From Ruegeria sp. 6PALISEP08 (lineage in GTDB: Bacteria; Pseudomonadota; Alphaproteobacteria; Rhodobacterales; Rhodobacteraceae): DNA of 64,000 nt. Of this stretch, positions 28,792-36,987 are shown one piece after another. Position numbers and translations under genes: made by a program. The DNA lies in the NCBI RefSeq assembly GCF_001238295.1, contig NZ_LGXZ01000006.1, positions 243,997-307,996 of the forward strand, in the 5' to 3' direction. The stretch's first letter is position 1. Every line of letters begins with the position of its first letter. The notes below the pieces were generated by a model, which was given only the letters and a program-made list of their open reading frames with translations, made no database searches and was not told where the DNA came from.

Positions 28792-30118
28792 TCAAGTCGA
28801 AATCACAATTCTACATTCCAGCCCGCCGAGCAACGCAGATGTTCCCAGATTTAAATGGAAGTTATAAGCGTTCAATAAATCGACTGCTATTGCCAGCCCC
28901 AATCCACTGCCGGTGACCGACGTGTCCAGCCGACCTCCTGATCGCAGAGCCTCTCGGTGGGCTTGTTGGGTAATCCCGGGGCCGTCGTCTTCGATACTGA
29001 TTTCGATGCATCCGGGCTTGCGTGCGGCGGTCATACGCACACTTTGCCGACACCACTTGACTGCATTGTCCAGCAAGTTTCCCAGTACTTCTTCGATATC
29101 CTGTGCATCCATGCGTACCCAGAGTCCGGGATCACGTGCGATCTGTAGAGATTTTCCCTCGCGATCCACCATTGTCGAAAACAACCGTGCTAACCGGTCG
29201 ATGGAGTTTGTCAGATCAGTCCGCGAATGGGTTAGATCCGCGGTGTGTAATGCCCGCAATCTGGCCAAAGATCGGTTTAACTGGGCATCTATCCGATCAA
29301 GTGCCTCTTGCGCAGTATCCGTTGTGGCACCCGTGCCGGAAAGCGAATTCAATTCGTTCCGCAAAATGGCGGCTGGAGTTTTCAAAGCATGCGCTAAATC
29401 CGCGGCCTGACGGCGTGATCCCGATAGAATCTCGCGGTTCCGGCTCAGGAGTTTGTTCAGGTCCTCGACAAGGGGTGAGACTTCTTCGGGGTAATCGGTC
29501 GGTCTGAGGTCTTCGTCTCGGTCCCAGCGACTCGCGACATCAGTACGCAATCTTCGCAGCGGCCCGAGTATGAAGGTCATCAGCAGCAACGATCCGACCA
29601 CACCTATCAGACCAACAAGTGCGAACACGGGCAATAGGCTTTGCTGCGCAGCACGGCGCTCGGCGACAAGCTGTGCCCGGCTTTCTGCAACGCTGACGCC
29701 CCAAACTGAGCCGTCTTCGAAGGTGATTTTTTGAAAGGCACTACGCAGAACTTCATCTTCCGGGCCGTTTGTGTTCCAGAGCGTTGGAGCATCTGGATTG
29801 CCAGCCGGCTCGGCAACAACTTGGTCAAACAGTGAGGCAGATGTAAAAATCTCTCCGTCGTCGCTGCTGACTTGCCAGTACCGCCCAGAGTAAGGCGAAC
29901 TATAGGCCGGGTCGAACATCAGATCACGAAGTGCATCCGGGCTTTGGGTGGTGACACTCAAACCTACAACAAGCTGTGTATGGCGATCCAATAGGGCTGT
30001 GTCGAAGCGGTCTGATACGCGGTCATTGATGTAAGAGAAGACGGCAAGTGTGCCCAGTCCTACAGACACAGCTCCGGATGCAACGCCACCCAACAATGCC
30101 CGTTGACGCAGTGATAAC
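28792..30118 (-). CDS. Sensor histidine kinase (PhoQ/EnvZ class)
   Basis: Membrane sensor kinase of about 441 residues whose ATG is at 30118-30120, sharing one base with the response-regulator stop. An N-terminal TM (residues about 8-30) and a second TM (about 165-190, LLPVFALVGLIGVVGSLLLM) enclose a periplasmic sensor domain of about 130 residues. HAMP-like linker, then the HisKA box DLAHALKTPAAI with the phospho-His, N-box NLLDNAVKW, G1 EDDGPGI and G2 GSGLGLAI follow. It is last in the PepSY gene-regulator-kinase operon. PepSY proteins often accompany PhoPQ-like systems, so cations or envelope stress are possible signals; that is inference. Confidence 0.9.
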
Positions 30119-30119
30119 A

Positions 30120-30779
30120 TCAGTTTGAGTCAATCATGTATCCGCGCCCTCGTACTGTAGTGATCAAATCGGGGCCTAGTTTCTTACGCAAGCGGGTTAC
30201 GAAGACTGCAATGGTGTTTGAATCCCGGTCACCATCGTATTCATAGATATGTTCTGAAAGCTCAGTTCTTGAGATCATGCGCCCGGCATTATGGGCCAGA
30301 TAGGTCAGCACAGCGATTTCCTGAGCGGTCAGGTCAATCGGAACACCATCGACTGTCACCCGCCCGTTGCGGGTGTCCAGCATGACATTCCCCATCTCGA
30401 TCACAGGGTTCAACTGACTACTTTGCCGTCGTAGTATGGCGCGAACACGTGCGGCCAGTTCGGGCATATGGAAGGGCTTGGTCATATAATCATCTGCACC
30501 GGCATCCAGACCATCGACCCGCTCACTCCAGCCATCACGGGCGGTCAGGATCAGAACCGGGGTTTTGACACCCGAACTACGCCACTCTCGCAAGACCGAA
30601 ATACCGTCCCGTTCCGGCAGGCCGATGTCCAGAATGATCATGTCGTACGGTTCGTTCGCGCCCAGATGTAACGCGTCGAGACCGTTTTTTACCACATCCA
30701 CTACTCGACCTTCAGCATTCAGTAGCTTTTTGATCTGTTCGCAGAGGTGTGGTTCATCTTCTGCAAGCAAAACTCTCAT
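30120..30779 (-). CDS. OmpR/PhoP-family response regulator
   Basis: Two-component transcription factor of 219 residues. The receiver domain has acidic pair AEDEPH near residues 6-10, the phospho-acceptor Asp in MIILDIGLPERDG (about residue 51), and Lys in TKPFHMPELAARVRAIL. The C-terminal winged helix carries LTAQEIAVLTYLAHNAGRMI and VTRLRKKLGPDLITTVRGRG. It lies 38 bases downstream of the PepSY/Gly-Asn gene and its stop overlaps the kinase start, so all three are probably one transcript. Confidence 0.93.
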   Translation of the reverse strand: MRVLLAEDEPHLCEQIKKLLNAEGRVVDVVKNGLDALHLGANEPYDMIILDIGLPERDGISVLREWRSSGVKTPVLILTARDGWSERVDGLDAGADDYMTKPFHMPELAARVRAILRRQSSQLNPVIEMGNVMLDTRNGRVTVDGVPIDLTAQEIAVLTYLAHNAGRMISRTELSEHIYEYDGDRDSNTIAVFVTRLRKKLGPDLITTVRGRGYMIDSN

Positions 30780-30817
30780 ACACCAGCACTATATGCACGT
30801 GCCTGAAAGTTTAAACA

Positions 30818-31516
30818 TCATCTTTTTCCTCCGCTATTGCCGCCGCTATTACCGCCACTGTTTCCACCGGAGTTTCCGCCGCCATTGCCATTGCCGTTGC
30901 CGCCACCATTGCCGTTGCCGCCACCATTGCCATTGCCGTTGCCGCCACCATTGCCATTGCCATTGCCATTGCCGTTGCCGCCACCATTGCCATTGCCGCC
31001 GCCATTGCCATTGCCATTGCCGTTACCGCCGCCATTGCCGTTGCCGCCACCATTGCCGTTACCGCCGCCATTGCCGTTGCCGCCACCATTGCCGCCGCCA
31101 TTGCCGTTACCGCCGCGGTTTCCATTGATGCTATTGTTCGCCGACGTCTGTCGCGACGTACCAACAGCGGAATTGCCTGGCGCTGTCTTAGCAGCGTCAG
31201 TCACCTGCCGCCCAACATTTGACCGATTGGGTACAACAACACCGGTTTTTGCGTTGACAATAACGCTAATTATCTTGCCATCGGGTTTTTTGACCAGAAT
31301 GCGATAGTACACCTGATCCGTCTGGAACGCGCGCGCGTCTACTGGCGTGCCACCAAAGACGCGCTCCACACCCTTGATAACCTTATTGAGCCGAATGGCT
31401 TTTCCCGAACTTGTCGCCTTGCGTAATTCAGATTGTTTCAACTCGCGGGCGGCCGCATTGCTGTGTCCGGGTTGGAGAACAGCGAGAAGGCAGGCAATGA
31501 TCAAGAGCTTTTTCAT
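30818..31516 (-). CDS. Exported PepSY-domain protein with Gly-Asn repeat tail
   Basis: A 232-residue exported protein. A signal peptide (LLIIACLLAVLQPGHSNAAA) ends near residue 22. A PepSY-like domain (about 26-95) includes KVIKGVERVFGG and the paired strands YYRILVKKPDGKIISVIVNA. From residue 132 to the end the chain is almost only Gly and Asn in GGGNGNGGGN-type units, ending in KR. The tail is low complexity and likely extended or surface-binding. The gene leads the operon with the response regulator and kinase. It is divergent from another Gly-Asn-repeat gene. The PepSY part might inhibit a protease or sense the periplasm for the kinase; this is not shown by the sequence. Confidence 0.75.
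   Translation of the reverse strand: MKKLLIIACLLAVLQPGHSNAAARELKQSELRKATSSGKAIRLNKVIKGVERVFGGTPVDARAFQTDQVYYRILVKKPDGKIISVIVNAKTGVVVPNRSNVGRQVTDAAKTAPGNSAVGTSRQTSANNSINGNRGGNGNGGGNGGGNGNGGGNGNGGGNGNGGGNGNGNGNGGGNGNGGGNGNGNGNGNGGGNGNGNGGGNGNGGGNGNGNGGGNSGGNSGGNSGGNSGGKR
30837..31115 (-). repeat. Gly-Asn codon repeat tract (gene A)
   Basis: About 280 bases of imperfect tandem units of GGN/AAY codons, read on the minus strand as GGCAATGGTGGCGGCAACGG and variants. On the plus strand the same DNA gives a proline/leucine-rich shadow frame that should be ignored. Unit number is likely unstable. Confidence 0.85.
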
Positions 31517-31726
31517 CTTTGGTACTTTTTACGGCACATACGCCCGTTCATTCTAGCGAAAGCTACATGAACCGGTGATGAACAACCAGTTTCCCATGGG
31601 TTCAACGACGATGGGTTTAGATGACAAAAGCCCGGGCACGAATCCAGCAAGCATACTGCGCCGGTACGAACCGGAATCTTGAGATTGCGGACCGCAGAAA
31701 TCCAAACTCGAAGAAAGAGAATCGCC
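31517..31726. promoter_or_regulatory. Shared promoter region of the two Gly-Asn-repeat genes
   Basis: A 210-base gap between divergent starts containing the promoters of the PepSY operon (leftward) and the rightward Gly-Asn gene. No operator could be assigned. Its position between two similarly built exported proteins suggests joint control by the adjacent two-component system. Confidence 0.4.
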
Positions 31727-32854
31727 ATGAAGAACACAATGTCTGGATTGTTAAAAACCTCAGCAATTGCCGTCGCTTTGATGGGTTCTGCCGCGATCGT
31801 CGGATCGATCGCCTTTCCCGACTTTGCCTACGCGAAAGGGGGCAACGGAAATGGCGGCGGAAACGGCGGCGGCAATGGTGGTGGAAACGGCGGTGGCAAT
31901 GGTGGTGGAAATGGCGGCGGCAATGGTGGCGGAAACGGCGGCGGAAACGGCGGCGGAAACGGTAACGGCAACGGTGGTGGGAATGGAAATGGCCACGGCG
32001 GTGGAAATGACGGATCTGGAGACGGTAAAGGCTTAGGTAAGGGTGGGTCCAAAAGTGAAGGAAAGTCTGCGGCTGGAAAGTCAGACAAAAAAACAACCGG
32101 TGTCACTGGAGCACAGCCCCAATCTTCGAAAGGGAAAAAACTCTCTCTAAAGGACATATTTGGTGGCAAAAAATCCAAGGCCAAGAAAACCAAAACCAAG
32201 ACTACGAAAGTAACGCGAACAACGAAAATTTCGCCTCAGGTCACCAAGTCCGTTCGCCCGGAAAAGCGCCCGACAGGGAATAAAATGGCCACGTTGCTTG
32301 GGGTGCACCCATCTGAACTGGGGGCGTTGAATGCAGCAAATGCAAGCGAGACGGCTTTGCTGAATGCAGCACCAAATTCGCGAGTGGGCCGAATTGCTAC
32401 TTATCGTGATACTGTATTGGCCGGGGATGATCTGCGGGCGGCACTGGAGGAACAGCAGGATCTTCTGGAGGGGATGACGCCGCCGGATCGACCTGTCTCT
32501 GAAATCGAACAGGATCTTGAAGCAGCCCAGACAGACGTTGAAGAAAAGCAAGATCTTGTGAACGACCTTGAAGAGGCGCTGGCTGACGCCGGTGGCACCG
32601 ATCCCGACATTGAAGCAGCGCTTGAGGAAGCAAACACCGATCTCCAGGACGCTATCGATACGGCTGAGAGTCTGGAATCCGAGAAGAAGGATGCCGTCGA
32701 TTACGAGCAAGCGGTTGCCGAGGTCGATGAGTTGACAGAAGCCGTTGAAGATCAGGAACTGACTGAACGTGAAGCGCTGGAAAACGCGGCAAACAAGCCT
32801 GTCACTGATGAGGTCGAGGATGCGGTGAAATCACTTCTTGGACTAGATAGCTGA
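31727..32854 (+). CDS. Exported Gly-Asn-repeat protein with acidic coiled-coil tail
   Basis: A 375-residue exported protein. The signal peptide (residues 1-36, ending FAYA) is followed by a Gly-Asn tract (about 38-98), a basic Lys/Ser/Thr-rich linker (about 100-190), a short conserved-looking block (MATLLGVHPSELGALNAANA, about 217-236) and a long acidic helical region (about 270-370) rich in Glu, Asp, Leu and Ala with coiled-coil periodicity. ATG 31727 is taken over ATG 31679 because AAGAGA precedes it and the signal peptide begins there. The function is unknown. I have an impression that the ATLLGVHPSELGALNAANAS block recurs in other Rhodobacterales proteins. Confidence 0.75.
   Translation: MKNTMSGLLKTSAIAVALMGSAAIVGSIAFPDFAYAKGGNGNGGGNGGGNGGGNGGGNGGGNGGGNGGGNGGGNGGGNGNGNGGGNGNGHGGGNDGSGDGKGLGKGGSKSEGKSAAGKSDKKTTGVTGAQPQSSKGKKLSLKDIFGGKKSKAKKTKTKTTKVTRTTKISPQVTKSVRPEKRPTGNKMATLLGVHPSELGALNAANASETALLNAAPNSRVGRIATYRDTVLAGDDLRAALEEQQDLLEGMTPPDRPVSEIEQDLEAAQTDVEEKQDLVNDLEEALADAGGTDPDIEAALEEANTDLQDAIDTAESLESEKKDAVDYEQAVAEVDELTEAVEDQELTEREALENAANKPVTDEVEDAVKSLLGLDS
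31838..32010 (+). repeat. Gly-Asn codon repeat tract (gene B)
   Basis: About 170 bases of GGN/AAY codons, inverted relative to the tract at 30837-31115. The two tracts share short exact strings such as GGCAATGGTGGCGG but differ in codon choice elsewhere. Confidence 0.85.
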
Positions 32855-33011
32855 CAGTATTGGCCTGCTATTTTGCAAGCCGATGGTGGCCGGGTCAGCC
32901 ATGTCTTTACCACGAGCATGGTTGACCCGACATCATGTTGGCAGCGCTCTGTTTGGAAAGTCTGGATCACACTCTCCTGACTTTGAATGCATCAAAGTCA
33001 CTCAAACAAAT

Positions 33012-33042
33012 AAGCCCGCTCCGATTGCGGAGCGGGCTTTGT
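33012..33042 (+). terminator. Strong hairpin downstream of Gly-Asn gene B
   Basis: A perfect 12-base-pair stem AAGCCCGCTCCG (33012-33023) and CGGAGCGGGCTT (33028-33039), with loop ATTG. T-rich end is short (TTTG). It lies about 160 bases after the stop at 32854 and before the small minus-strand gene, so it could terminate both. Confidence 0.7.
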
Positions 33043-33098
33043 CGTTACCTGATTTGGTCGTCGTAGCCCGGAAGCGTGTTTTGCTTCCAATTGTCAGA

Positions 33099-33284
33099 TC
33101 AGACGTCCCTGTTTGCCTCATCAAGTCGCTTGTTGCTGATGATATCAGTCAGTGCATTTTCGATAGGAGGGAAGCGATTGTTGCTCGAATTTTCGGTATT
33201 TGAAAGTTCGCCGCGAACGGCAGCACTTGTGGATCGCATCGATGCAGGAACGCAAAGCTCGACCTCAACGGCAGTCTTGATCAT
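33099..33284 (-). CDS. Possible small protein of unknown function
   Basis: A 61-residue frame starting at ATG 33284 with GGAAGGGG a suitable distance upstream. The product MIKTAVEVELCVPASMRSTS continues into ELSNTENSSNNRFPPIENAL. It is soluble, has one cysteine and no signal peptide. The good ribosome site and isolated position argue for a real gene, but I cannot name a family. Confidence 0.4.
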   Translation of the reverse strand: MIKTAVEVELCVPASMRSTSAAVRGELSNTENSSNNRFPPIENALTDIISNKRLDEANRDV

Positions 33285-33299
33285 TCTTTTCCCCTTCCA

Positions 33300-34415
33300 C
33301 TAAGCCGGACACTTTTTTAGCCCTGCGGGGATCAGTATGAGTGATACAGGTTGAACACTCAGAGAATACATTGTTCACGTTCTGTTAATGTTGTCTCTTG
33401 AGAGTAAACAAAAGCTAAGAGGATTTTTGCCGCGTAGAGAAAACTTGCCTTCCAAGGCCTTCCTCAAACAACAGCACTAATTGGGCAGAGAAGTTGTAAG
33501 TTTTCGATTTGGCGCAGGCGGCAATGACCTTAAAGCAGGAGCCAACGTTGGTTTCGACTGGCTCCCTTGGAGAGAAAAATTCGCTGTTCTTTGGATAGAG
33601 TTTCTTCATCAAGGATTGCATCGATACGCTATGTACAGGAGCGTTTGAATACATGTTGATCGGCACGGGCAGGTTCGCGGCGTCAAGTTACGGTTCTGAT
33701 CTGAAGGTGCTAACTTTCTACTTACGTAGATCAATCGGTGGGAGCATACCAAAGACTTTGTGATCTACTGCGGATCCAACGGCTCAGGCAATGCGATCTG
33801 ATCTCGGCGTCGACGCTTACACTCAACGTCCGTTGTGTCCGCATAGCCGCTGTCTACGGCTCCAAAACACAGAATTTTTTTGATCTAAAGTCCGCTTCCT
33901 CTGCATCACTGCTGTCGCAGAGGCCCAGTGCTGCAAACGCGGCGAAGGCCCTGTGTGGTTGGGTGAGAAAGATCCTGAATTTGATATGAAGGCCTTTCTC
34001 GATGAGATGTGGGAAGAAGACTGTGAAGAATCCGTCACTCTAGCCTCAATGCAAACCTCGTGGATCCCGCAACCAGATGGCTGATTGGAAAATCGACCCC
34101 CGCGAGCGTTTTTCAAGCTTTGTCACGCAGCCAGAACATTGGATGAGTGTTCAACCAACGCTCGCTTAAGCGATGACGAACGTTTGGCGATGGCAGTTTA
34201 TCTCAAAGCCGTTTCTGTGCCGCAGAGTGAGCTCCCATCAGAGTAACAGGCGTTTGAGGTCGCGATGCAGATATCAAGGACGCTTCCCCCTGCTCGCAGG
34301 CAGAAAGCCCAGCGGCTCTATTTCTTTTTTGCCAAACACCTGTTTTAGATCTTGTGCACGTAAACTCACCTATCGCCCGGGTTTTCTTTGACGTTTGATT
34401 GGGGGTCGCGGCCAA
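33300..34415. other. 1.1-kb region without a confident gene, probably decayed DNA
   Basis: Short frames occur on both strands (for example 33415-33666 minus, 83 residues) but none has a family I recognise. One frame ending at 34084 reads CCKRGEGPVWLGEKDPEFDM then KAFLDEMWEEDCEESVTLAS, which has coding character but no start. Another, just after it, ends like a cytochrome c. The mix suggests collapsed genes. Confidence 0.4.
34105..34245 (+). pseudogene. Cytochrome c C-terminal remnant
   Basis: One frame reads FFKLCHAARTLDECSTNARL and then SDDERLAMAVYLKAVSVPQS before a stop. The part L-S-D-D-E-R-L-A-M-A-V-Y-L-K matches the closing helix of membrane-dehydrogenase diheme cytochromes c. There is no upstream haem motif in frame, so it is a fragment at best. 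Confidence 0.35.
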
Positions 34416-35297
34416 GTGACACAAAAATTCGCCCTTTGGTCCATCCCAATTTCCATTGCCGTACTGGCCCTTAAGCTGCTGGCTTGGTGGTTGACTGGTT
34501 CAGTGGCCCTGCTGTCAGACGCGATGGAATCCACGGTGAACGTAGTGGCGGCGCTGCTTGCGTATTTTGCCGTGCGGGTTGCCAGCATACCGCCGGACGA
34601 AAACCACCCTTTTGGGCACAAGAAAGCAGAGTACCTTTCTGCTGTCGTGGAGGGCATACTGATTGTGCTCGCTGCGTTTTTGATCATCCGAGAGGCGGTG
34701 CTGGCGCTGCCCGATCCACATCTTGACGATGCGCCGCTGCTTGGAATCGCGATCAATATCATTGCGACTGGCGTGAATGGTGCATGGGCTTACTTGTTGC
34801 TCAAGATCGGCAGGCGCGAGGGGTCGCCTGCATTGGAGGCGAGTTCCCGGCACATCTTCACTGATGTTATGACATCAGTCGGTGTTGTCGTGGGACTAAT
34901 ACTTGCGCTTGTCACCGGCTGGCTGATCCTCGACCCTATCCTTGCAATTCTCGTCGCGCTCAACATCCTGTGGGAAGGATGGAAAGTTATTCGGGCCTCC
35001 GTGGATGGCCTGATGGATGTGAGCCTTTCGGATCATGACTTGCAGACTGTCTCTAAAGCAATCGAAGCAAACCTCGGTACAGCTTTAGAGTACCACGATC
35101 TCAAAGGGCGCAGATCCGCAAACATCATCTTCGTCGAATTTCACCTTGTTGTTGACGGAGCAATGTCTGTCAGCGCCGCACACGACATCTGCAATGAAAT
35201 CGAACAAGCATTGGAACGTATTTACCCGGGTTCTGTCTTTGTCATCCACCTCGAACCCGATGACGAATTGAAAGGTAGCGGAGCAAAAGCACACTAA
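34416..35297 (+). CDS. Cation diffusion facilitator family transporter
   Basis: Inner-membrane metal/proton antiporter exporting Zn2+, Fe2+ or similar, about 293 residues. Four to six TM segments are visible. The metal site residues appear in SDAMEST (TM2) and the HxxxD of HIFTDVMTS (TM5), with HPFGHKKAEY between TM2 and TM3. A C-terminal cytoplasmic ferredoxin-like domain follows (ALEYHDLKGRRSANIIFVEF). GTG 34416 is preferred to TTG 34395 because GGGGG lies about 10 bases upstream. It stands alone on this strand before an Asp-rich exported protein gene. Confidence 0.88.
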   Translation: MTQKFALWSIPISIAVLALKLLAWWLTGSVALLSDAMESTVNVVAALLAYFAVRVASIPPDENHPFGHKKAEYLSAVVEGILIVLAAFLIIREAVLALPDPHLDDAPLLGIAINIIATGVNGAWAYLLLKIGRREGSPALEASSRHIFTDVMTSVGVVVGLILALVTGWLILDPILAILVALNILWEGWKVIRASVDGLMDVSLSDHDLQTVSKAIEANLGTALEYHDLKGRRSANIIFVEFHLVVDGAMSVSAAHDICNEIEQALERIYPGSVFVIHLEPDDELKGSGAKAH

Positions 35298-35460
35298 GTC
35301 TGTTCAACCCCTCTGCAGTATGAATTTCGATCGTTTTCGCAATTCTGACTAGGACGTTTGGCCTGCAATTCATCAGACCAAAGCCCGATGTCGGGGAGTA
35401 AAGCGTAGCGTAGCCTGCCTCCAACATCGCGAAATGCGTCTGACAGAATTGGAGGCAAAA

Positions 35461-36264
35461 ATGAAAATTCAAAGAAAGTTTGGCCAACTTCTAAGCACAG
35501 CTGCACTGGCTTCGTTGATTGCGGCAACGCCTTACGTACCAAAGTTTGACGCGGACGGTCGCCTGCAACTTGAACCAGCCTATGCGTTTGCGAAGAGTGG
35601 CAAAGGAAAAGACGGGGATGGTCGCGATGACGACCGGGATGATGATCGTGACGATGATCGTGACGACAACTCAGGGTCAGGCAATAGCGGTCGTGGTGGT
35701 GATCGCGACGATGATCGTGACGACAATTCAGGATCAGGTAAAGGCGGTCGCGACGATGATGACGATGATGACGATGATGACGATGATGATGACTCGAAGC
35801 GTTCAAATCAAGGTAGCGGCAAAAAGGATCAGTCCCGAGCGGGGGGCGGGCCATCAAGCTCAGCCGGTATCACAAAGGTTGAGACCAACGCTAACGGCAT
35901 CGAAGTGCGTTACGCCGATGGAACCAAGGAAGAAATCGAAAACGGTCGGTACGAGAGAAAGAATGCTCAGAATCGAACCGTAGAAGAACGGCCAGCTACG
36001 GGTGCTGACGTCTCAAGGCTTCGATCTTTGGCGGATGATATCTCAATCGACAACGTGCGCTCATCCGGGCAAGGGGGCGCCGCTGGAAGTCGCCCAACGA
36101 AAATAGAACGCCAGGGCAACAACATCGAAGTAAACTATGCCAACGGTTGGAAAGAAGAGATCGAGTTTGGCCGCTACGAACTGAAGGACCCATTCAACCG
36201 GACTGTTGTTGAGAGAAACGCAACTGCCTCTGATCGTCGGAGATTGCAGTCGGTTGCCAACTAG
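35461..36264 (+). CDS. Exported Asp-rich repeat protein with duplicated C-terminal domain
   Basis: A 267-residue exported protein. An N-terminal signal-like segment (residues 1-44) is followed by a very acidic low-complexity stretch (46-112) of DDRDD units ending in 14 consecutive Asp. The C-terminal half contains two copies of a domain of about 54 residues: 137-190 (ITKVETNANGIEVRYADG then TKEEIENGRYERK) and 212-266 (PTKIERQGNNIEVNYANG then WKEEIEFGRYELK). ATG 35461 is chosen over ATG 35434 because GGAGG lies 7 bases upstream. Asp-rich runs suggest Ca2+ or metal binding. It precedes a convergent two-component pair. Function unknown. Confidence 0.75.
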   Translation: MKIQRKFGQLLSTAALASLIAATPYVPKFDADGRLQLEPAYAFAKSGKGKDGDGRDDDRDDDRDDDRDDNSGSGNSGRGGDRDDDRDDNSGSGKGGRDDDDDDDDDDDDDDSKRSNQGSGKKDQSRAGGGPSSSAGITKVETNANGIEVRYADGTKEEIENGRYERKNAQNRTVEERPATGADVSRLRSLADDISIDNVRSSGQGGAAGSRPTKIERQGNNIEVNYANGWKEEIEFGRYELKDPFNRTVVERNATASDRRRLQSVAN

Positions 36265-36288
36265 GCATTAACTCGGGTCGATGTTTAA

Positions 36289-36319
36289 TAGGCGGTTTCT
36301 CATTGTGAGAGACCGCCTA
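36289..36319. terminator. Bidirectional terminator
   Basis: Stem of 13 pairs (one G-T) with arms TAGGCGGTTTCTC and GAGAGACCGCCTA, loop ATTGT, between the convergent Asp-rich protein gene and the response regulator gene. Confidence 0.7.
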
Positions 36320-36339
36320 ACCCATAATAGACATTGCAA

Positions 36340-36987
36340 TTAGTCTGCTTTGTTCCAAACGTCGTGCGCTATTAGAGCGGCTTCTACCCGATTTCGAGCG
36401 TGAAGCTTGGATAGGATTGCCGTCATGTAGTGCTTCACAGTTTTTTCCTGCAGGTTTAATTGTTCTGCTATTTCCCGATTGCTCATCCCCTTCGCCACAC
36501 GTCGAAGTATGTCTTCCTCGCGGTGCGTGAGATCATTGAGCACGTCTCTGTCTTTGGAAATCCCCGCCTCGCTGTTGATCTGAAGCAGCACGCGCGAGGC
36601 CAGTCCTGGCGACACGAAACCTTCACCTGCGGCGATGCTGTGCAGCGAATCTGTCAATTGGCTGGCTGTCACACCTTTGACAATGTACCCGATAGCTCCT
36701 GCTTCCAAAGCATCCGCGACGTCACTGTTGTTCTCAGAGACCGTTAATATTGCGACGAAAGGCGGGTTCGCCATAGCAGCAATTTTGCGTGTCGCACTTA
36801 TGCCGCCACCGGGCATCGAAAGGTCGAGGATGGCTATGTCTGGCTGATGAATGCTGACAAGCGAAACCGCCTCTTCAGCGTTTGAACCAGCGGCGAGAAC
36901 TTCGAACCCGTCGGCTTCGTCCAATGTACGGTGCAAACCGTCCCTGAAGATCGGATGATCATCCGCAATAATGACAGATGTTGTCAT
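36340..36987 (-). CDS. NarL/LuxR-family response regulator
   Basis: Two-component transcription factor of 215 residues. The receiver has DDHPIFRDGL at residues 9-18 and the phospho-acceptor Asp in DIAILDLSMPGGG (about residue 56). The LuxR-type HTH at the C-terminus reads LTHREEDILRRVAKGMSNRE and EIAEQLNLQEKTVKHYMTAI. Its start overlaps the stop of the upstream kinase gene (ATGA). It forms a pair with that kinase. Confidence 0.92.
   Translation of the reverse strand: MTTSVIIADDHPIFRDGLHRTLDEADGFEVLAAGSNAEEAVSLVSIHQPDIAILDLSMPGGGISATRKIAAMANPPFVAILTVSENNSDVADALEAGAIGYIVKGVTASQLTDSLHSIAAGEGFVSPGLASRVLLQINSEAGISKDRDVLNDLTHREEDILRRVAKGMSNREIAEQLNLQEKTVKHYMTAILSKLHARNRVEAALIAHDVWNKAD

Noticed and set aside
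30837..31307. Proline/leucine-rich 156-residue plus-strand frame
   Set aside because: It is the complement of the Gly-Asn repeat tract of the real minus-strand gene.
30837..32010. Possible CRISPR array
   Set aside because: The repeats are codon-level Gly-Asn units with no spacers of constant length, and no cas gene is present.
31828..32199. Pro/Phe-rich 123-residue minus-strand frame
   Set aside because: Complement of the Gly-Asn tract of the plus-strand gene.
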